Positions 35,301-43,761 are shown, counted from the stretch's first letter. The stretch is 64,000 bases of DNA from Nocardiopsis potens DSM 45234 (GCF_000341105.1 NZ_ANBB01000014.1:1-64000), one strand, 5' to 3'. Made by a program: numbers and translations. The notes: generated by a model not told the origin, from the sequence alone.

Positions 35301-36320
35301 CAGTCCAGCCTGCGCGACCTGCTGGGCACCCGGTTCGAGCTGCGGCTGGGCGACGCGGTGGACTCCGCGATCAACATGCGCAAGGCGGAGACGGTGCCGC
35401 GGATCCCCGGCCGGGGCCTCACCGAGGAGCTCAAGCACTTCCTCACCGGGGTGCCCCGGCTGGACGGCGAGACCGACGCCGCCTCCCTCGCCGCCGGCCT
35501 GGCCGACCTGGTCCGCAAGGTCGACGAGGCGTGGGACGGCCCGCCCGCGCCGCCGGTGCGCACCCTCCCGCTGCACCTGCCCGCCGCCGAGATGCCGCCG
35601 TCCGAAGCGGGCCCGCGCGTCCCGATCGGCCTGGAGGAGCGCCGGCTGGAGCCGCTCTGGCACGACTTCTCCACCTCCCCGCACCTGCTGGCGGTCGGCG
35701 ACACCGAGAGCGGCAAGACCAACCTGCTGCGCCTGGTCACCCGGGCGATCCGGGAGCACTACACCGCGCAGGAGGCGCGGGTGGTGCTGGTCGACCCGCG
35801 GCGCGGCCTCTACGACGCCATCCCGGAGGAGCAGCGGCTCGGCTACGCGGTGACCGGCGCCTCGGCCCAGGAGATGATGAAGGCCGCCGCGCAGGCGCTG
35901 CAGCCCCGGCTGCCCGGCCCCGAGGTCACCCCGGAGCAGCTGCGCGCCCGCTCCTGGTGGACCGGGCCGGAGCTGTTCGTGGTGATCGACGACTACGACC
36001 TGCTCGGCACCGGCGGCGCCGGGCCGCTCACCCCGCTGCTGGACATGCTCCCGCTCGGCGCCGACATCGGCCTGCACCTGATCCTGGCCCGCGGCGCCGG
36101 CGGCTTCAGCCGCGCCATGGGCGAGCCGGCGCTGCGGATGCTGATCGACGCCAACACCCCCAGCATCGTGCTGTCCTGCCCACCCTCCGAGGGCGTCCTG
36201 TTCGGCTCGCTCCGCCCGCGCACCCTGCCCCCGGGCCGCGCACTGCGCCTGGACCGTCGCGACCCGGTCCAGATCCAGCTCGCCCTCGCCCCGGAGACCG
36301 AGGAGGCCGCCCGCCGCTGA
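32367..36320 (+). CDS. Type VII secretion ATPase EccC (EccCa and EccCb fused)
   Basis: The GTG start at 32367 gives VSTIIVRRPARRPGPELPGG, the standard EccC N-terminus. Two transmembrane segments lie at residues ~39-93. Three FtsK/SpoIIIE-type ATPase domains follow, with Walker A motifs GATGSGKSELL (~487), GGPQSGKSTLL (~828) and GDTESGKTNLL (~1111). Walker B regions are LVVVVDEF, FLVIDGWAT and LFVVIDDYD; the second has Gly-Trp after the Asp, a deviation that is common in EccC domain 2. EccC powers secretion and binds the C-terminal signal of WXG100 substrates through its last domain. At ~1317 aa it is full length. It is divergent from eccD. Confidence 0.95.
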   Translation: MSTIIVRRPARRPGPELPGGELALQEPPVLPETNNDVSAVFMYLPMALSSLAMVMMFMRPGAGGGAMGTAMPYVAGGMMLVGAVAMIGGQYLRTRLERRRQLAGERRDYLRYLGQMRGRVRDLVSAQRDARAWSGPDPEALWSLVRTTRLWERRAAHGDFAEVRFAVGRQPLNTAIAPLSTKPVEDLEPLCAHALRRFINAYATVDDLPVSIHLRGYSHIALRGDAEAGRSMVRALLGQLAVFHAPDELRIAACVGDDRLARWEWLKWLPHCLHPAERDGAGPVRLIAPDAVELERLIGPDLADRPRFDPQAAPGREEPFTVLLVDGGRVPQGARMAGGGYRNAVVVEIGADRPWDGAPHTLSLHVEEDGIEVADLDRSGREVFAPLGRPDRLGEPRARALARLLAPYRMSVSTEVVEPLTTDFDLTTLLGIANLHAWDARRSWEAGDRPEYRLRVPIGMTESGGPLELDLKESALGGMGPHGMLIGATGSGKSELLRTLVLALALTHSSETLNFVLVDFKGGATFIGLDGLTHTSALITNLADETALVERMQDALHGELIRRQEQLRAAGNFSSIHEYEKARRSDPSMEPMPTLVVVVDEFSELLAAHRDFMDLFVMIGRLGRSLGVHLLLASQRLDEGRMHQLESHLSYRIALRTFSAMESRGVLGVPDAHQLPSAPGNGFLKSDTDDLARFKAAYVSGPYRARRRPVRTAAATGEVAPLLATYVAKAAPAAEPEPQSTEEEPAESLLETALEALADAGPPARRVWLPPLDVPPTLAELLGTDGPAWSEEPVLEVPLGLVDRPFEQLRTPLGADLRGAGGHTAVIGGPQSGKSTLLLTLISALALTNTPAQVQFYVLDFGGGTLRGIAGLPHVGGVCGRLDTERINRTVAEMTGLLARRERLFAEHGIDSMAAYRRRRAAGEFPDEPHGDAFLVIDGWATVRQDMMDLMPDIVQIAQRGLSYGVHLVVASPRWADVQSSLRDLLGTRFELRLGDAVDSAINMRKAETVPRIPGRGLTEELKHFLTGVPRLDGETDAASLAAGLADLVRKVDEAWDGPPAPPVRTLPLHLPAAEMPPSEAGPRVPIGLEERRLEPLWHDFSTSPHLLAVGDTESGKTNLLRLVTRAIREHYTAQEARVVLVDPRRGLYDAIPEEQRLGYAVTGASAQEMMKAAAQALQPRLPGPEVTPEQLRARSWWTGPELFVVIDDYDLLGTGGAGPLTPLLDMLPLGADIGLHLILARGAGGFSRAMGEPALRMLIDANTPSIVLSCPPSEGVLFGSLRPRTLPPGRALRLDRRDPVQIQLALAPETEEAARR

Positions 36321-36389
36321 CCCGCCGGACGGGGAGCACCGGAACAAAGGAAGCAGAGAAGCAGGGGAATGCGGAGAGCAGGAGGCGGA

Positions 36390-36656
36390 ATGGACGACGA
36401 CCGGCGGCCCGCGCAAGGAGGCGGCGTCGACATGGCGATGCAGGTCCCCGAGGACGTCTACGACAGGACCGTGGCGTTCTACCGGGACACGCTCGGATAC
36501 GACACGACCGAGGAGGAGACCGGGGACCCCGCGGCCCCGCGCGTCTTCACCGTGGACCTCGGCCCCGCCACCCTCCACCTGAAACTGGTACCGGGCGCCG
36601 CCCCCGCCGACTTCCACCTCGGCCGGCGCCCCGGCGGCATCCCGCCCTGTCCCTGA
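36390..36656 (+). pseudogene. Truncated VOC/glyoxalase-like ORF
   Basis: The start ATG 36390 is preceded by a strong AGGAGGCGGA site 70 bp after eccC. Of 88 residues, VPEDVYDRTVAFYRDTLGYD and the following FTVDLGPATLHLKLVPG resemble the first beta-alpha-beta-beta half of the VOC (glyoxalase/bleomycin-resistance) fold. The second half is missing and the end is Pro/Gly-rich. A VOC domain needs about 110-130 residues, so this is probably a decayed or cut-off gene. A small real product cannot be excluded. Confidence 0.4.
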
Positions 36657-36954
36657 CGGCGGCCCGGCCCTCCCTGACGCCGGCCCGGCCCGGCCTGACC
36701 TGTCCTTGACGCCGGCCCGGGCCGGGCCGGGCCCAGCGGAACGTCGCAGCGGGCCGGCGCCCTCCGGGGCCGGACGGACGACCAGGAGGCGGCATACCAC
36801 CCGTCCTGCGACGAGGTGGAGCCCTTCACTGATCCGGACACCCGCGCACACCGGATCCGCAACCCGGCCTCCGCAACCCGGCCGGCGTCATCCACCTGCT
36901 CACCCAACACCGACCCGCCCCAGCAGCGTACGGTGGCACCCCTTCGCACACCGG

Positions 36955-37300
36955 TCGGTCGGCCGCGGCGCCCCACGGGGCGGGGGTTCAGACGGGCGGC
37001 GACGGAGGAGGAAGGGGCGGGGCGGAGGCGGTCCCCCGGGCGCGGCGCCTCGCGGGGCGGGGGCTCAAGCGGGCGGCGAGGGCAGCGGTGGGCACCGGCC
37101 GGTCGGTCTGGCGCGGCGCCCCGCAGAGCGAAGGTCAAGACGGGCGGCGACGGCGTAGGAAGGGGCGGGGTGCAGGCGTCGCCCGGGCGCGGCGCCCCGC
37201 GGGGCCAGGGTTCAGGCTGGCGGCGAGGGCGGGCAGGGGGACCGGCTGGTCGGTCGGGTGCGGCAGAGCAGGGAGGGGCGGGCCGGGGGCGGCGGGTTCG
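36955..37300. repeat. Array of ~80-bp GC-rich repeats, reverse orientation
   Basis: About four units of the same family as at 360-800 are present as the reverse complement (GCGGCGCCCC-CGGGGC, then GGTTCA/GCTCAAG-CGGGCGGCG). They lie downstream of the plus-strand eccC/VOC genes. Relative to the neighbouring gene end, the units therefore have the same polarity as those next to the EccA-like and mycosin genes. The preceding 36657-36954 contains GGCCCGG-rich repeats and no recognisable gene. Confidence 0.7.
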
Positions 37301-37444
37301 CCGTGCCCGTGCCGCCCGGGCGCCGGGGCCGGTCGCCACTGAAACCGCCCCCTCTCTGACCTGGGTGAATACCCACGGTGATGGCGGAGTGGGGCGCCCT
37401 GCGCACCGCGAGAGCACCCCGGTGATTCCCGGGCGCGCATCCCG

Positions 37445-37756
37445 GCCCGGATCGGGCCTCTGAGGGCTCGAATCGCCTTGATCGGGCCGGTGTTCGGGGG
37501 TTCGAGCCGCCCGGAAGGCCGCAAAGCAGGGGGCCGGAACCCGGGGAGGGCAGGGGCGGGGCGAGATGTCGCTTTTGCCCTGCCGGGAGGCCCCGCCTTG
37601 GCCACTCTGGGTAACCGGCGAGGAGGCGGTGGGGACCTGGGGGCTTACTACTCGCTGGTAGATGTAATCGGGGTGCTGTGGAGGTGCGCAGGGCGCCTCC
37701 ACCTCGGGTCGATCCCCGCCACAAACCAGGCATATAGGGATAAGACCCCCAGGTGG
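37445..37756. repeat. Non-coding repeat core, copy B
   Basis: This is the second copy of the core at 1-312, in the same orientation 37.4 kb away. The longest identical run is 39 bases (37640-37678), which contains TACTACTCGCTGGTAGATGT with CTAC/GTAG arms. It lies between two arrays of opposite orientation and between convergent genes (eccC/VOC on the left, mycosin on the right). A frame crosses it on the minus strand, but in copy A the equivalent frame has a stop, and conservation ignores codon positions. I see no coding gene in 36657-38320. Confidence 0.75.
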
Positions 37757-37844
37757 GCCGGGGTAAGTGAGCCTGCCCCCTTCACCGGGGCGCCCCACCC
37801 CGCCGGAAGCGCGCGCCGGGCCCGGCCGGTGAACACGGCGTTCA

Positions 37845-38300
37845 CCCCGCTCCCACCCTCGCCGCCAGCCTGAAGCCCGACCCCGTGGGGCCCGGTACCC
37901 GGGCGACCACCTTCGCCCTGCCCCTACCGCTGCCGTCGCCGCCGGTTTGTACCTTTGCTTCGTGGGGCGCCGCGCCCGGCTGGGACGCCTGGCCCCGCCC
38001 CTACCTCCGCCGTCGCTGCTCGTCTTGACCTTCGCTCCGCGGGGCGCCGCACCGGACCGACCGGCCGGTGCCCCTTCCCGCCCTCGCCGCCCGCTTGAAC
38101 CCCGGCCCCGTGAGGCGCCGCGCCCGGGCGATGCCTGCACTTCGTGCCTGCCTCTGCCGTCGGCGCCTGCTCGAACCTGTACTCCGCGAGGCGCCGCGCC
38201 CGGCCGGAGCGCCCGCCCCCGCCCCTTTTCTCCGCCGTCGCCGTCGCCGTCGCCGCCGCCGTCGACCTCCACCCCGCCGGCCGTCACCGCGCGGAGTCGG
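37845..38300. repeat. Array of ~80-bp GC-rich repeats, forward orientation
   Basis: About five imperfect units contain CGTGGGGCGCCGCGCCCGG-like cores and GCTTGAACC-like blocks. They are in the same orientation as the left-edge array and lie directly beyond the stop of the mycosin gene (38321). The last part contains a simple CGCCGT triplet-pair repeat near 38230-38270. Confidence 0.7.
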
Positions 38301-38320
38301 CCGCACCGCACGGCGGCCTC

Positions 38321-39538
38321 TCAGTCCTGCCGGGCCCGGCGGTACCTCAGGGCCGCTCCGCCCAGGCCCAGGATCAGGATGAGCAGGGCCGATCCGCCCA
38401 CCACGGCGAGGGTGCGGCCGACGGCCGGCCCGGACGGCGGGTCCGGGGAGAAGGCCGCGGCCTCCACCCCGCCTCCGCCGGACTCCGGGGACACCGGGGC
38501 GGGGGCGGCGGTCAGCGCGGCGACCGGGTCGAGGGTGCCGGCGCCGAGCAGCGCGCCCGCGCTCTCCCCGGGCGCCGGGTAGGCGGTCGCGACCAGCCGC
38601 TCGGCGGTCTCCCCGGCGGTCAGACCGGGTTCGCGGGAGCGCACCAGCGCGGCCGTGCCCGCGACGAAGGCCGCGGCCACCGGGTCCCCGCCGGCGACGA
38701 AGTGGCCGTCGCCGCCGGGGCCGACGCTCATCACCGCCTGCCCGGGGGCGGCCAGGTCCACCGGGGCGGGCCGCCCCTCGGCGTCCGCCGCCGGTTCCCG
38801 GGCGGCGGGCGCGCCGTCCGGCCCGGTCGCGGCGACCGCCAGCACACCGGAGCCGGACCCGGGAAGGGCGGGCGCCGCGTCCTTGCCCGTCCCTCCGTCC
38901 ACCGGGGCGGACGCGGGCGCCACCACCAGCGCGTCGGCCTCCGCGGCCGCCCGCACCGCCGCGGCCACCGCGCCGTCCTCGCCGTCCGCCGGAACCGCCG
39001 CCCCGACCAGCACCACGCCGGCTCCGCCGTCCACCGCCCGCTCGATGCCCTCGGCGACGTCCTCGGCCTCGGCGGCCCCGTCGTCGCCGGCCACCGGTAC
39101 GGCGAGGATCCGCGCCGCAGGGGCGACCCCGGTCATCCCGCTGCCGTCCTGTCCGCGCGCGGCGACCACCCCGGCCAGGAAGGTGCCGAACCCGGTGCAG
39201 TCCTCCCCGGCACCCTGCACCGCCCCGTCCAGCGCGGCCGCGGTGTCGTCCACCCCGCCGCCGACCACGGCGACGGTGACCCCGTCCCCGTCGGCGAACC
39301 CGCGCGCCTCGGGCAGGCCCAGCGCATCCTCGGTCCACACCCGCTGGTCGATCACGGTCTCCGAGGGCGGCAGGCAGCCGTCGCCGCTGCGCACCGCCGA
39401 GACCTCGGGCAGCGCGGGCGGGGAACCGGCCGCCCCCTCCGCGGTGTCCGCCCACCCGGTCCCGGCCCCGGACCCCGCGAACACCGCCGCCGTGAGCAGC
39501 ACCGCCCCGCCGGCCCTGACGTTCCGCACCGACCCCAC
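38321..39538 (-). CDS. Mycosin (MycP) homologue lacking its catalytic triad
   Basis: The protein has the mycosin layout: a signal peptide (AVLLTAAVFAG...WA), a subtilisin-like domain, a Pro/Ser/Gly linker and a C-terminal membrane anchor (TLAVVGGSALLILILGLGG) with a short basic tail. The catalytic positions are replaced. The Asp box reads TVAVVGGGVDD, with Gly93 where Asp is expected. The His box reads CTGFGT, with Phe117 for His. The Ser box reads GGDPVAAAFVAG, with Pro286 for Ser; the oxyanion Asn position reads Ser210. I checked all three boxes on the bases. Mycosins also have a structural role in stabilising the ESX membrane complex, so a non-proteolytic role is plausible. The start is GTG 39538 or GTG 39529, preceded by GGAGGACGGAG. 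Confidence 0.85.
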   Translation of the reverse strand: MGSVRNVRAGGAVLLTAAVFAGSGAGTGWADTAEGAAGSPPALPEVSAVRSGDGCLPPSETVIDQRVWTEDALGLPEARGFADGDGVTVAVVGGGVDDTAAALDGAVQGAGEDCTGFGTFLAGVVAARGQDGSGMTGVAPAARILAVPVAGDDGAAEAEDVAEGIERAVDGGAGVVLVGAAVPADGEDGAVAAAVRAAAEADALVVAPASAPVDGGTGKDAAPALPGSGSGVLAVAATGPDGAPAAREPAADAEGRPAPVDLAAPGQAVMSVGPGGDGHFVAGGDPVAAAFVAGTAALVRSREPGLTAGETAERLVATAYPAPGESAGALLGAGTLDPVAALTAAPAPVSPESGGGGVEAAAFSPDPPSGPAVGRTLAVVGGSALLILILGLGGAALRYRRARQD

Positions 39539-39721
39539 TCCGTCCTCCGGTCGCCCGCCCGGGCCGGTCCCGGCCCGATCCGGGGCAACCCTAGCGGCCG
39601 GGGCGGAACCGGGCGGGCCCGCGGCCCGGCCGTCGCACCGGTCTGCCACACTCCGTGCTGACCGGGAGCCCGTCGGGCGGTCACCGGGGCAGCGGATCGG
39701 ATCGGCAGAGAGGCGGGGCCC

Positions 39722-40594
39722 ATGCGAGATGCGCGGATCAGTGCACTGGCCGGCGGAGAGCGGATCGCCGTCGAGCGCCCGAAGTTCCGCAAGCGGCGCA
39801 CGGCCGAGAGCATCGAGGTCCTGGACGAGTGGAGCCGGAACCGGCTGGACCGGTTCCCGGCCGAAGCCGAGAAGAACCTCTCCGGGAACCTGCACCTGTA
39901 CTCCGACTCCGAGCTCGACCGGTTCCGCCGGAGGTCGGTCCACGACCCCGAAGGGCGCGACCCTCGCCAGGCCGAGGCGCTCGAACTCTCCTCCCAGTAC
40001 TACTCCGCCGCCTTCGAGGTGGCGGTCTCGGCCGGCGGGACCGCCGAGTTCACCCTCGGCGGCAGAAGCGTGTCGCAGCCCTGCCCGGAGGACCCGGGCG
40101 AGATGTGGCTTTCGGGCCTGCGGCGGGCGGCCGAGCGGGCGATCGCCTCCGCCTCGCCGGAGCGGCTCGCGGCCCTGCTGGCCTACCCCCGGGGCCTGTT
40201 CCCGAAGGCGGCGGGGATCGCGTTGATCGACTCCTACGCCGAAGCCCTCCTCACCCACCTGCGCGGGGAGCCCGCCGGCCCCGCCCTGGACCGGGCCTTC
40301 GCCGACCTGGCCGACTTCGACGCCTGGGGCATGTGCCCGGCCCCCGTCGCCGCCCTGCACCGGCTCACCACCGGCGACCGCGAGGGGTTCGCCTGCGCCC
40401 TCTCCGACACCCTGGCCGAATTCCGCGACGTCTACCGGCAGCGGGGGCTGAAGAGCGCCTCCGACGGGTTGATCAACATCGAGGCCCTCGCCCTGGCCTG
40501 CCTGGCCCGCTCCCGCGGCTGGGACGTCCCCATCGACTCCCCCTACCTTCCGAAGGCCGTCCTCGACCGGGCGGCCGGAGTCTCCTTTTCCTGA
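39722..40594 (+). CDS. Imm49-family immunity protein
   Basis: This 290-aa cytosolic-type protein matches the Immunity 49 family. Helices throughout and the C-terminal signature GLINIEALALACLARSRGW followed by DSPYLPKAV are characteristic. Imm49 proteins are found next to polymorphic toxins and neutralise their C-terminal toxin domains; the partner of this one is not obvious. It sits 183 bp from the divergent mycosin gene and 40 bp before a second immunity-type gene, with no toxin gene between, so it appears to be an orphan immunity gene guarding against a toxin encoded elsewhere. Confidence 0.85.
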   Translation: MRDARISALAGGERIAVERPKFRKRRTAESIEVLDEWSRNRLDRFPAEAEKNLSGNLHLYSDSELDRFRRRSVHDPEGRDPRQAEALELSSQYYSAAFEVAVSAGGTAEFTLGGRSVSQPCPEDPGEMWLSGLRRAAERAIASASPERLAALLAYPRGLFPKAAGIALIDSYAEALLTHLRGEPAGPALDRAFADLADFDAWGMCPAPVAALHRLTTGDREGFACALSDTLAEFRDVYRQRGLKSASDGLINIEALALACLARSRGWDVPIDSPYLPKAVLDRAAGVSFS

Positions 40595-40634
40595 CCCGCC
40601 CGCACCCGAACCCCCCGTACGCACCGGAGAACCC

Positions 40635-42293
40635 ATGCGATTCCACCGCCCCGGCCGCCCCGAGGACCTGCCCCACCCGGACGTGCTGTGGGTCCACGGC
40701 GGGTTGCTGGCCTGCGTCGAAGCGGCCTCCGGCGGGCACCGGCCGGACCGCTCGGTGCGGGGCGGTGTGCTGCGCTGCGGCCGGGGCGCCGGCTGGTGGC
40801 TGCTGGCGCGGGTCGAAGGCGGCCGCGCCGCGCTGCTCGGCGTCGACCACGACCTCAGCGCCGTCCAGGGCGACGGCCGCCCGGTCGACCTGCTCGCAGA
40901 GATGCCCGAGTGGCTGCCCTGGGACCGCCTGCCGGGAGAGTTCCGCGACCCGGCCGAACTCGGGTTCGCCTACTGGTGGGAGGAGGGCTCCTGGCACCGG
41001 CCCGCCTACCCCGACGACTGGGAGGACGACGGTGTCCGCGGCCCCCTGGCCGACTGCACCGAGGAGGCGGACTTCATCGGCCTCCTGGCCGGTGCGGTAC
41101 GGCCCGTGCGGGGGCGCGAGGCCGACGCGGAGGCGGCGGCACGACAGGTGGTGCAGCGGGCCCGACGAGGAGAACTCGACCCGGAGGCGATCGGAGAGCT
41201 GTGCCGTACCGCCGGCATGGCGGCACCAGAGACCGGAGCCGCTGCCGAGACCGCGGGCCGGCTCGGCTTCCTCCCGGGCATCCCTGCCGAGGAGGCCCCG
41301 CTCGCCGCCGTCCGCCCGGAGCGTCCGCCCTTCCCCCTGATCAGCCAGGAAGAGCAGATGTTCCTGCTCAGACACGAGATGCGCACGGCCGCGGAGCTGG
41401 GGCCGGGCAACCCCGAGGCCCCGGCGGAGCTCGACCGGGTCGCGGCCTGGATGCGGGAGAACGTACTGCAGCCGGGCGGATCGGCCGTGCTGGTCACCGC
41501 GGCGACCCAGGCCGCCTGGATCACCGGCCCCGACCGGGAGGGGCCGGTGTTCTACAAGGAACTCGCCGGGCTGGTGCAGGAACTGCACCGGGCGGAGAGC
41601 GACCCGGAGCGCGGCGGCTGGCTCTACCTCCGGCTCGAGGTCACCGCCGACGAGGCGCGGGCCGAGCGCGCCTGGGACCGCTTTCCCGCCTGGGCGCACG
41701 GCCTCGGGAACGTCATCGCGCTGCACCGGGCCCGCACCGGTCGGTCGGTGCGGTGGACCCCGCACTGGGTCGGACTGGCCGACGGCGCGGTGCTGCACGC
41801 GCCGCCCGCCCCCACCCCGGTGCGCGAACGGGGAGAGCCCGCGCCCGCGCCGGGCGGCGAGCACCGCGTCCTGGAGGGGGCCGTCCGGGAGGCCCTGTGG
41901 GGGGACGCCTCTGATGACGTACAGGAGTTCCGCGTCTCCTGGCGGGCGCTGGTCGGCTACCGGGGCGGCGAGGTCCGTGCCGTCCGCACGGGTGAGGAGG
42001 AGTCCGGAAGGGCGGAGCCGGTGCCGGTTCCGGACGGGCTCCGGAAGGCGATGACCGCCCTCCGCGAGGCCTGCTACCGCCCCGGTCGCGGCACCTGGTT
42101 CTCCGCCGAGGTCCGGGTCCCCCGGGACGGCGCGTGCACCGCCTCCTACGACCACGACACCGAGCCGCCGTTCCACCGCGCCCCCGCGCCCTTCAGCTAC
42201 GCCCTGGACGCCGCCTACTTCCCGCGCTCCGCGGAGCACACCCCCGGCTGGCTCGCCGCCCACCTCCACCGCGCCGGTTACGCGGCCGGATAG
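40635..42293 (+). CDS. Large protein with C-terminal YezG/DUF600-like immunity domain
   Basis: The C-terminal ~140 residues (about 410-548) carry the YezG/DUF600 pattern: LREACYRPGRGTWFSAEV, then an Asp/Glu strand (YDHDTEPPF) and FPRSAEHTPGWLAAHL. The same pattern is seen in the two smaller genes at 53335 and 54002. The first ~400 residues are unfamiliar; they contain a Trp-rich region (WLPWDRLPGEF, FAYWWEEGSWH) and a second alpha/beta section with FPAWAHGLGNV. YezG neutralises a T7SS LXG toxin in Bacillus subtilis, so this is probably a compound immunity protein. It follows the Imm49 gene by 40 bp and is likely co-transcribed with it. Confidence 0.65.
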   Translation: MRFHRPGRPEDLPHPDVLWVHGGLLACVEAASGGHRPDRSVRGGVLRCGRGAGWWLLARVEGGRAALLGVDHDLSAVQGDGRPVDLLAEMPEWLPWDRLPGEFRDPAELGFAYWWEEGSWHRPAYPDDWEDDGVRGPLADCTEEADFIGLLAGAVRPVRGREADAEAAARQVVQRARRGELDPEAIGELCRTAGMAAPETGAAAETAGRLGFLPGIPAEEAPLAAVRPERPPFPLISQEEQMFLLRHEMRTAAELGPGNPEAPAELDRVAAWMRENVLQPGGSAVLVTAATQAAWITGPDREGPVFYKELAGLVQELHRAESDPERGGWLYLRLEVTADEARAERAWDRFPAWAHGLGNVIALHRARTGRSVRWTPHWVGLADGAVLHAPPAPTPVRERGEPAPAPGGEHRVLEGAVREALWGDASDDVQEFRVSWRALVGYRGGEVRAVRTGEEESGRAEPVPVPDGLRKAMTALREACYRPGRGTWFSAEVRVPRDGACTASYDHDTEPPFHRAPAPFSYALDAAYFPRSAEHTPGWLAAHLHRAGYAAG

Positions 42294-42429
42294 CGGCCCG
42301 CGCCCGGCGCCCCGCCCGCAGGGCGCCGTCCGACCGCCCGCCCGTCCGCCTGACCGCCCGCCCGTCCGCCGGGGAGAGCGGAGGGCGGCCGGGCCCGCCT
42401 CACCCCCGGCGGTGCCTGGCCGGGTCTGC

Positions 42430-43746
42430 TCACCCTCCGCCGGGGCCGGCCGGGGCCGGTCTGTGGGACGGGAAGCCGCGGGTTCGGGCGGCGAGGACGA
42501 CCAGCAGCACCGGGGCCAGCAGCAGCGGCACGCTCCACGGGAAGGACAGCGCGCCGAACAGCCCGAGGAGGACCCCGCCGACCACCCCGCCGCCGGCCAT
42601 CGCGGCGTTCCACAAGGTGACGACCAGGGCCTGGGCGGCGTCCGCGGCGTCGCCGGCGGCGTCGGCCGCCGCGGTCTGCAGCAGGGTGGGGGCGCCGCCC
42701 CAGCCCAGGCCCCACAGCACCGCCGCCGCGTACACCCCGGCCGGGCTTCCGACGGACAGCGCGAGGACCGCCGCGGCCGCCCCCACCAGCACCACCCCGG
42801 CGACGGTCAGCGCCCGCAGCCGGCGGTCGATGTGCGCGCCGGTGAACCAGAGCCCCGCCATCGAGGCGGCGCCGAAGGCCAGCAGCACCAGGTCGGTCGA
42901 GCCGCCCATGCCGGCCCGGCCGAGGAACGCGGCGATGTAGGTGTAGAGCACCGTGTGCGCCAGCACGAACAGCAGGGTGACGAGGAGGACCGGGACCACC
43001 CCGGGGACGGCCAGCACGCGCAGCGCCGCCGTCCGCCTCTCCGGCCGCCGCCCCGGCAGGTCCGGGACCAGCGCGGCGATCCACCCGATCAGGCCGAGGG
43101 TCAGCACCGTCATCGCGGCGAACGCCGTCCGCCAGCCGAGCGTCCCGCCGAGCAGGGTGCCCGCGGGCACGCCCAGCGACAGCGCGATCGGGATCCCGGC
43201 CATCGCGACCGCGATCGCCCTGCCCTGCAGGTGCGGCGGGACCAGGCCGCGGGCGTATCCGGCCAGCAGTGCCCACGCCGTGCCCGCGGCCATGCCGGCG
43301 GCGAACCGGGCGGCCATGGTCAGCAGGTAGTCGGGGGAGACCGCGGTGACCGTGTTGGCCACCGCGAACGCCGCCATCGCGGCCAGCAGCAGCCGCTTGC
43401 GCCGCCACGACGCGGTGGCCGCGGCCAGCGGGATCGCGGTCAGCGCGGTGCCGAGCGCGTAGACCGTCACGGCCTGGCCCGCGGCCGGTTCGCCGACGCC
43501 CAGGTCGGCGCTGATCGCGGGGAGGACGCCCGCGGGCAGCGTCTCGGTCAGGCTGGTGATGAAGGTGGCCGTGGCCAGCGCCAGCAGCGCTGCCAGCGGG
43601 AGGCGCCGCTCCCGCTCCGATGTGCCGGAGGCGGTGCTCTCGCCTTCCCGGGGGCCGGTGTCCGTCCCTTCCCGAGGATTGCCGCTTCCCCCTCCCCGCG
43701 CAGGGGCGCCGGGCACTGCTCCGCTCACTCGTGTTCGCTCGCTCAT
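42430..43746 (-). CDS. MFS transporter (DHA1-type drug efflux)
   Basis: This 438-aa protein has about twelve transmembrane segments from residue ~50 on, after a hydrophilic Gly/Arg/Glu-rich N-terminus. ATFITSLTETLPAGVLPAI, a typical N-terminal segment of AraJ/Bcr-like DHA1 transporters, and the Arg/Lys-rich loop SWRRKRLLL between TM2 and TM3 support the assignment. It probably exports small molecules by proton antiport. It is divergent from a MerR regulator across a 67-bp gap holding a near-perfect operator palindrome, so its expression is probably controlled by that regulator. The true start may be internal, since the N-terminal ~45 residues are unusual for the family. Confidence 0.85.
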   Translation of the reverse strand: MSERTRVSGAVPGAPARGGGSGNPREGTDTGPREGESTASGTSERERRLPLAALLALATATFITSLTETLPAGVLPAISADLGVGEPAAGQAVTVYALGTALTAIPLAAATASWRRKRLLLAAMAAFAVANTVTAVSPDYLLTMAARFAAGMAAGTAWALLAGYARGLVPPHLQGRAIAVAMAGIPIALSLGVPAGTLLGGTLGWRTAFAAMTVLTLGLIGWIAALVPDLPGRRPERRTAALRVLAVPGVVPVLLVTLLFVLAHTVLYTYIAAFLGRAGMGGSTDLVLLAFGAASMAGLWFTGAHIDRRLRALTVAGVVLVGAAAAVLALSVGSPAGVYAAAVLWGLGWGGAPTLLQTAAADAAGDAADAAQALVVTLWNAAMAGGGVVGGVLLGLFGALSFPWSVPLLLAPVLLVVLAARTRGFPSHRPAPAGPGGG

Positions 43747-43761
43747 GGCGGCTATGCTCGA

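Noticed and set aside
32205-36851. Open frame of 1548 codons opposite eccC
   Set aside because: EccC on the plus strand is certain from its three Walker A motifs; the antisense frame has no domain.
36479-38311. 610-codon minus-strand frame through repeat core B, with a 'PDYIYQRVVS' peptide also present in copy A
   Set aside because: The equivalent frame in copy A has a stop after the SDI codons, identical blocks include all codon positions, and flanks are repeat arrays. Nucleotide-level conservation explains the shared peptide.
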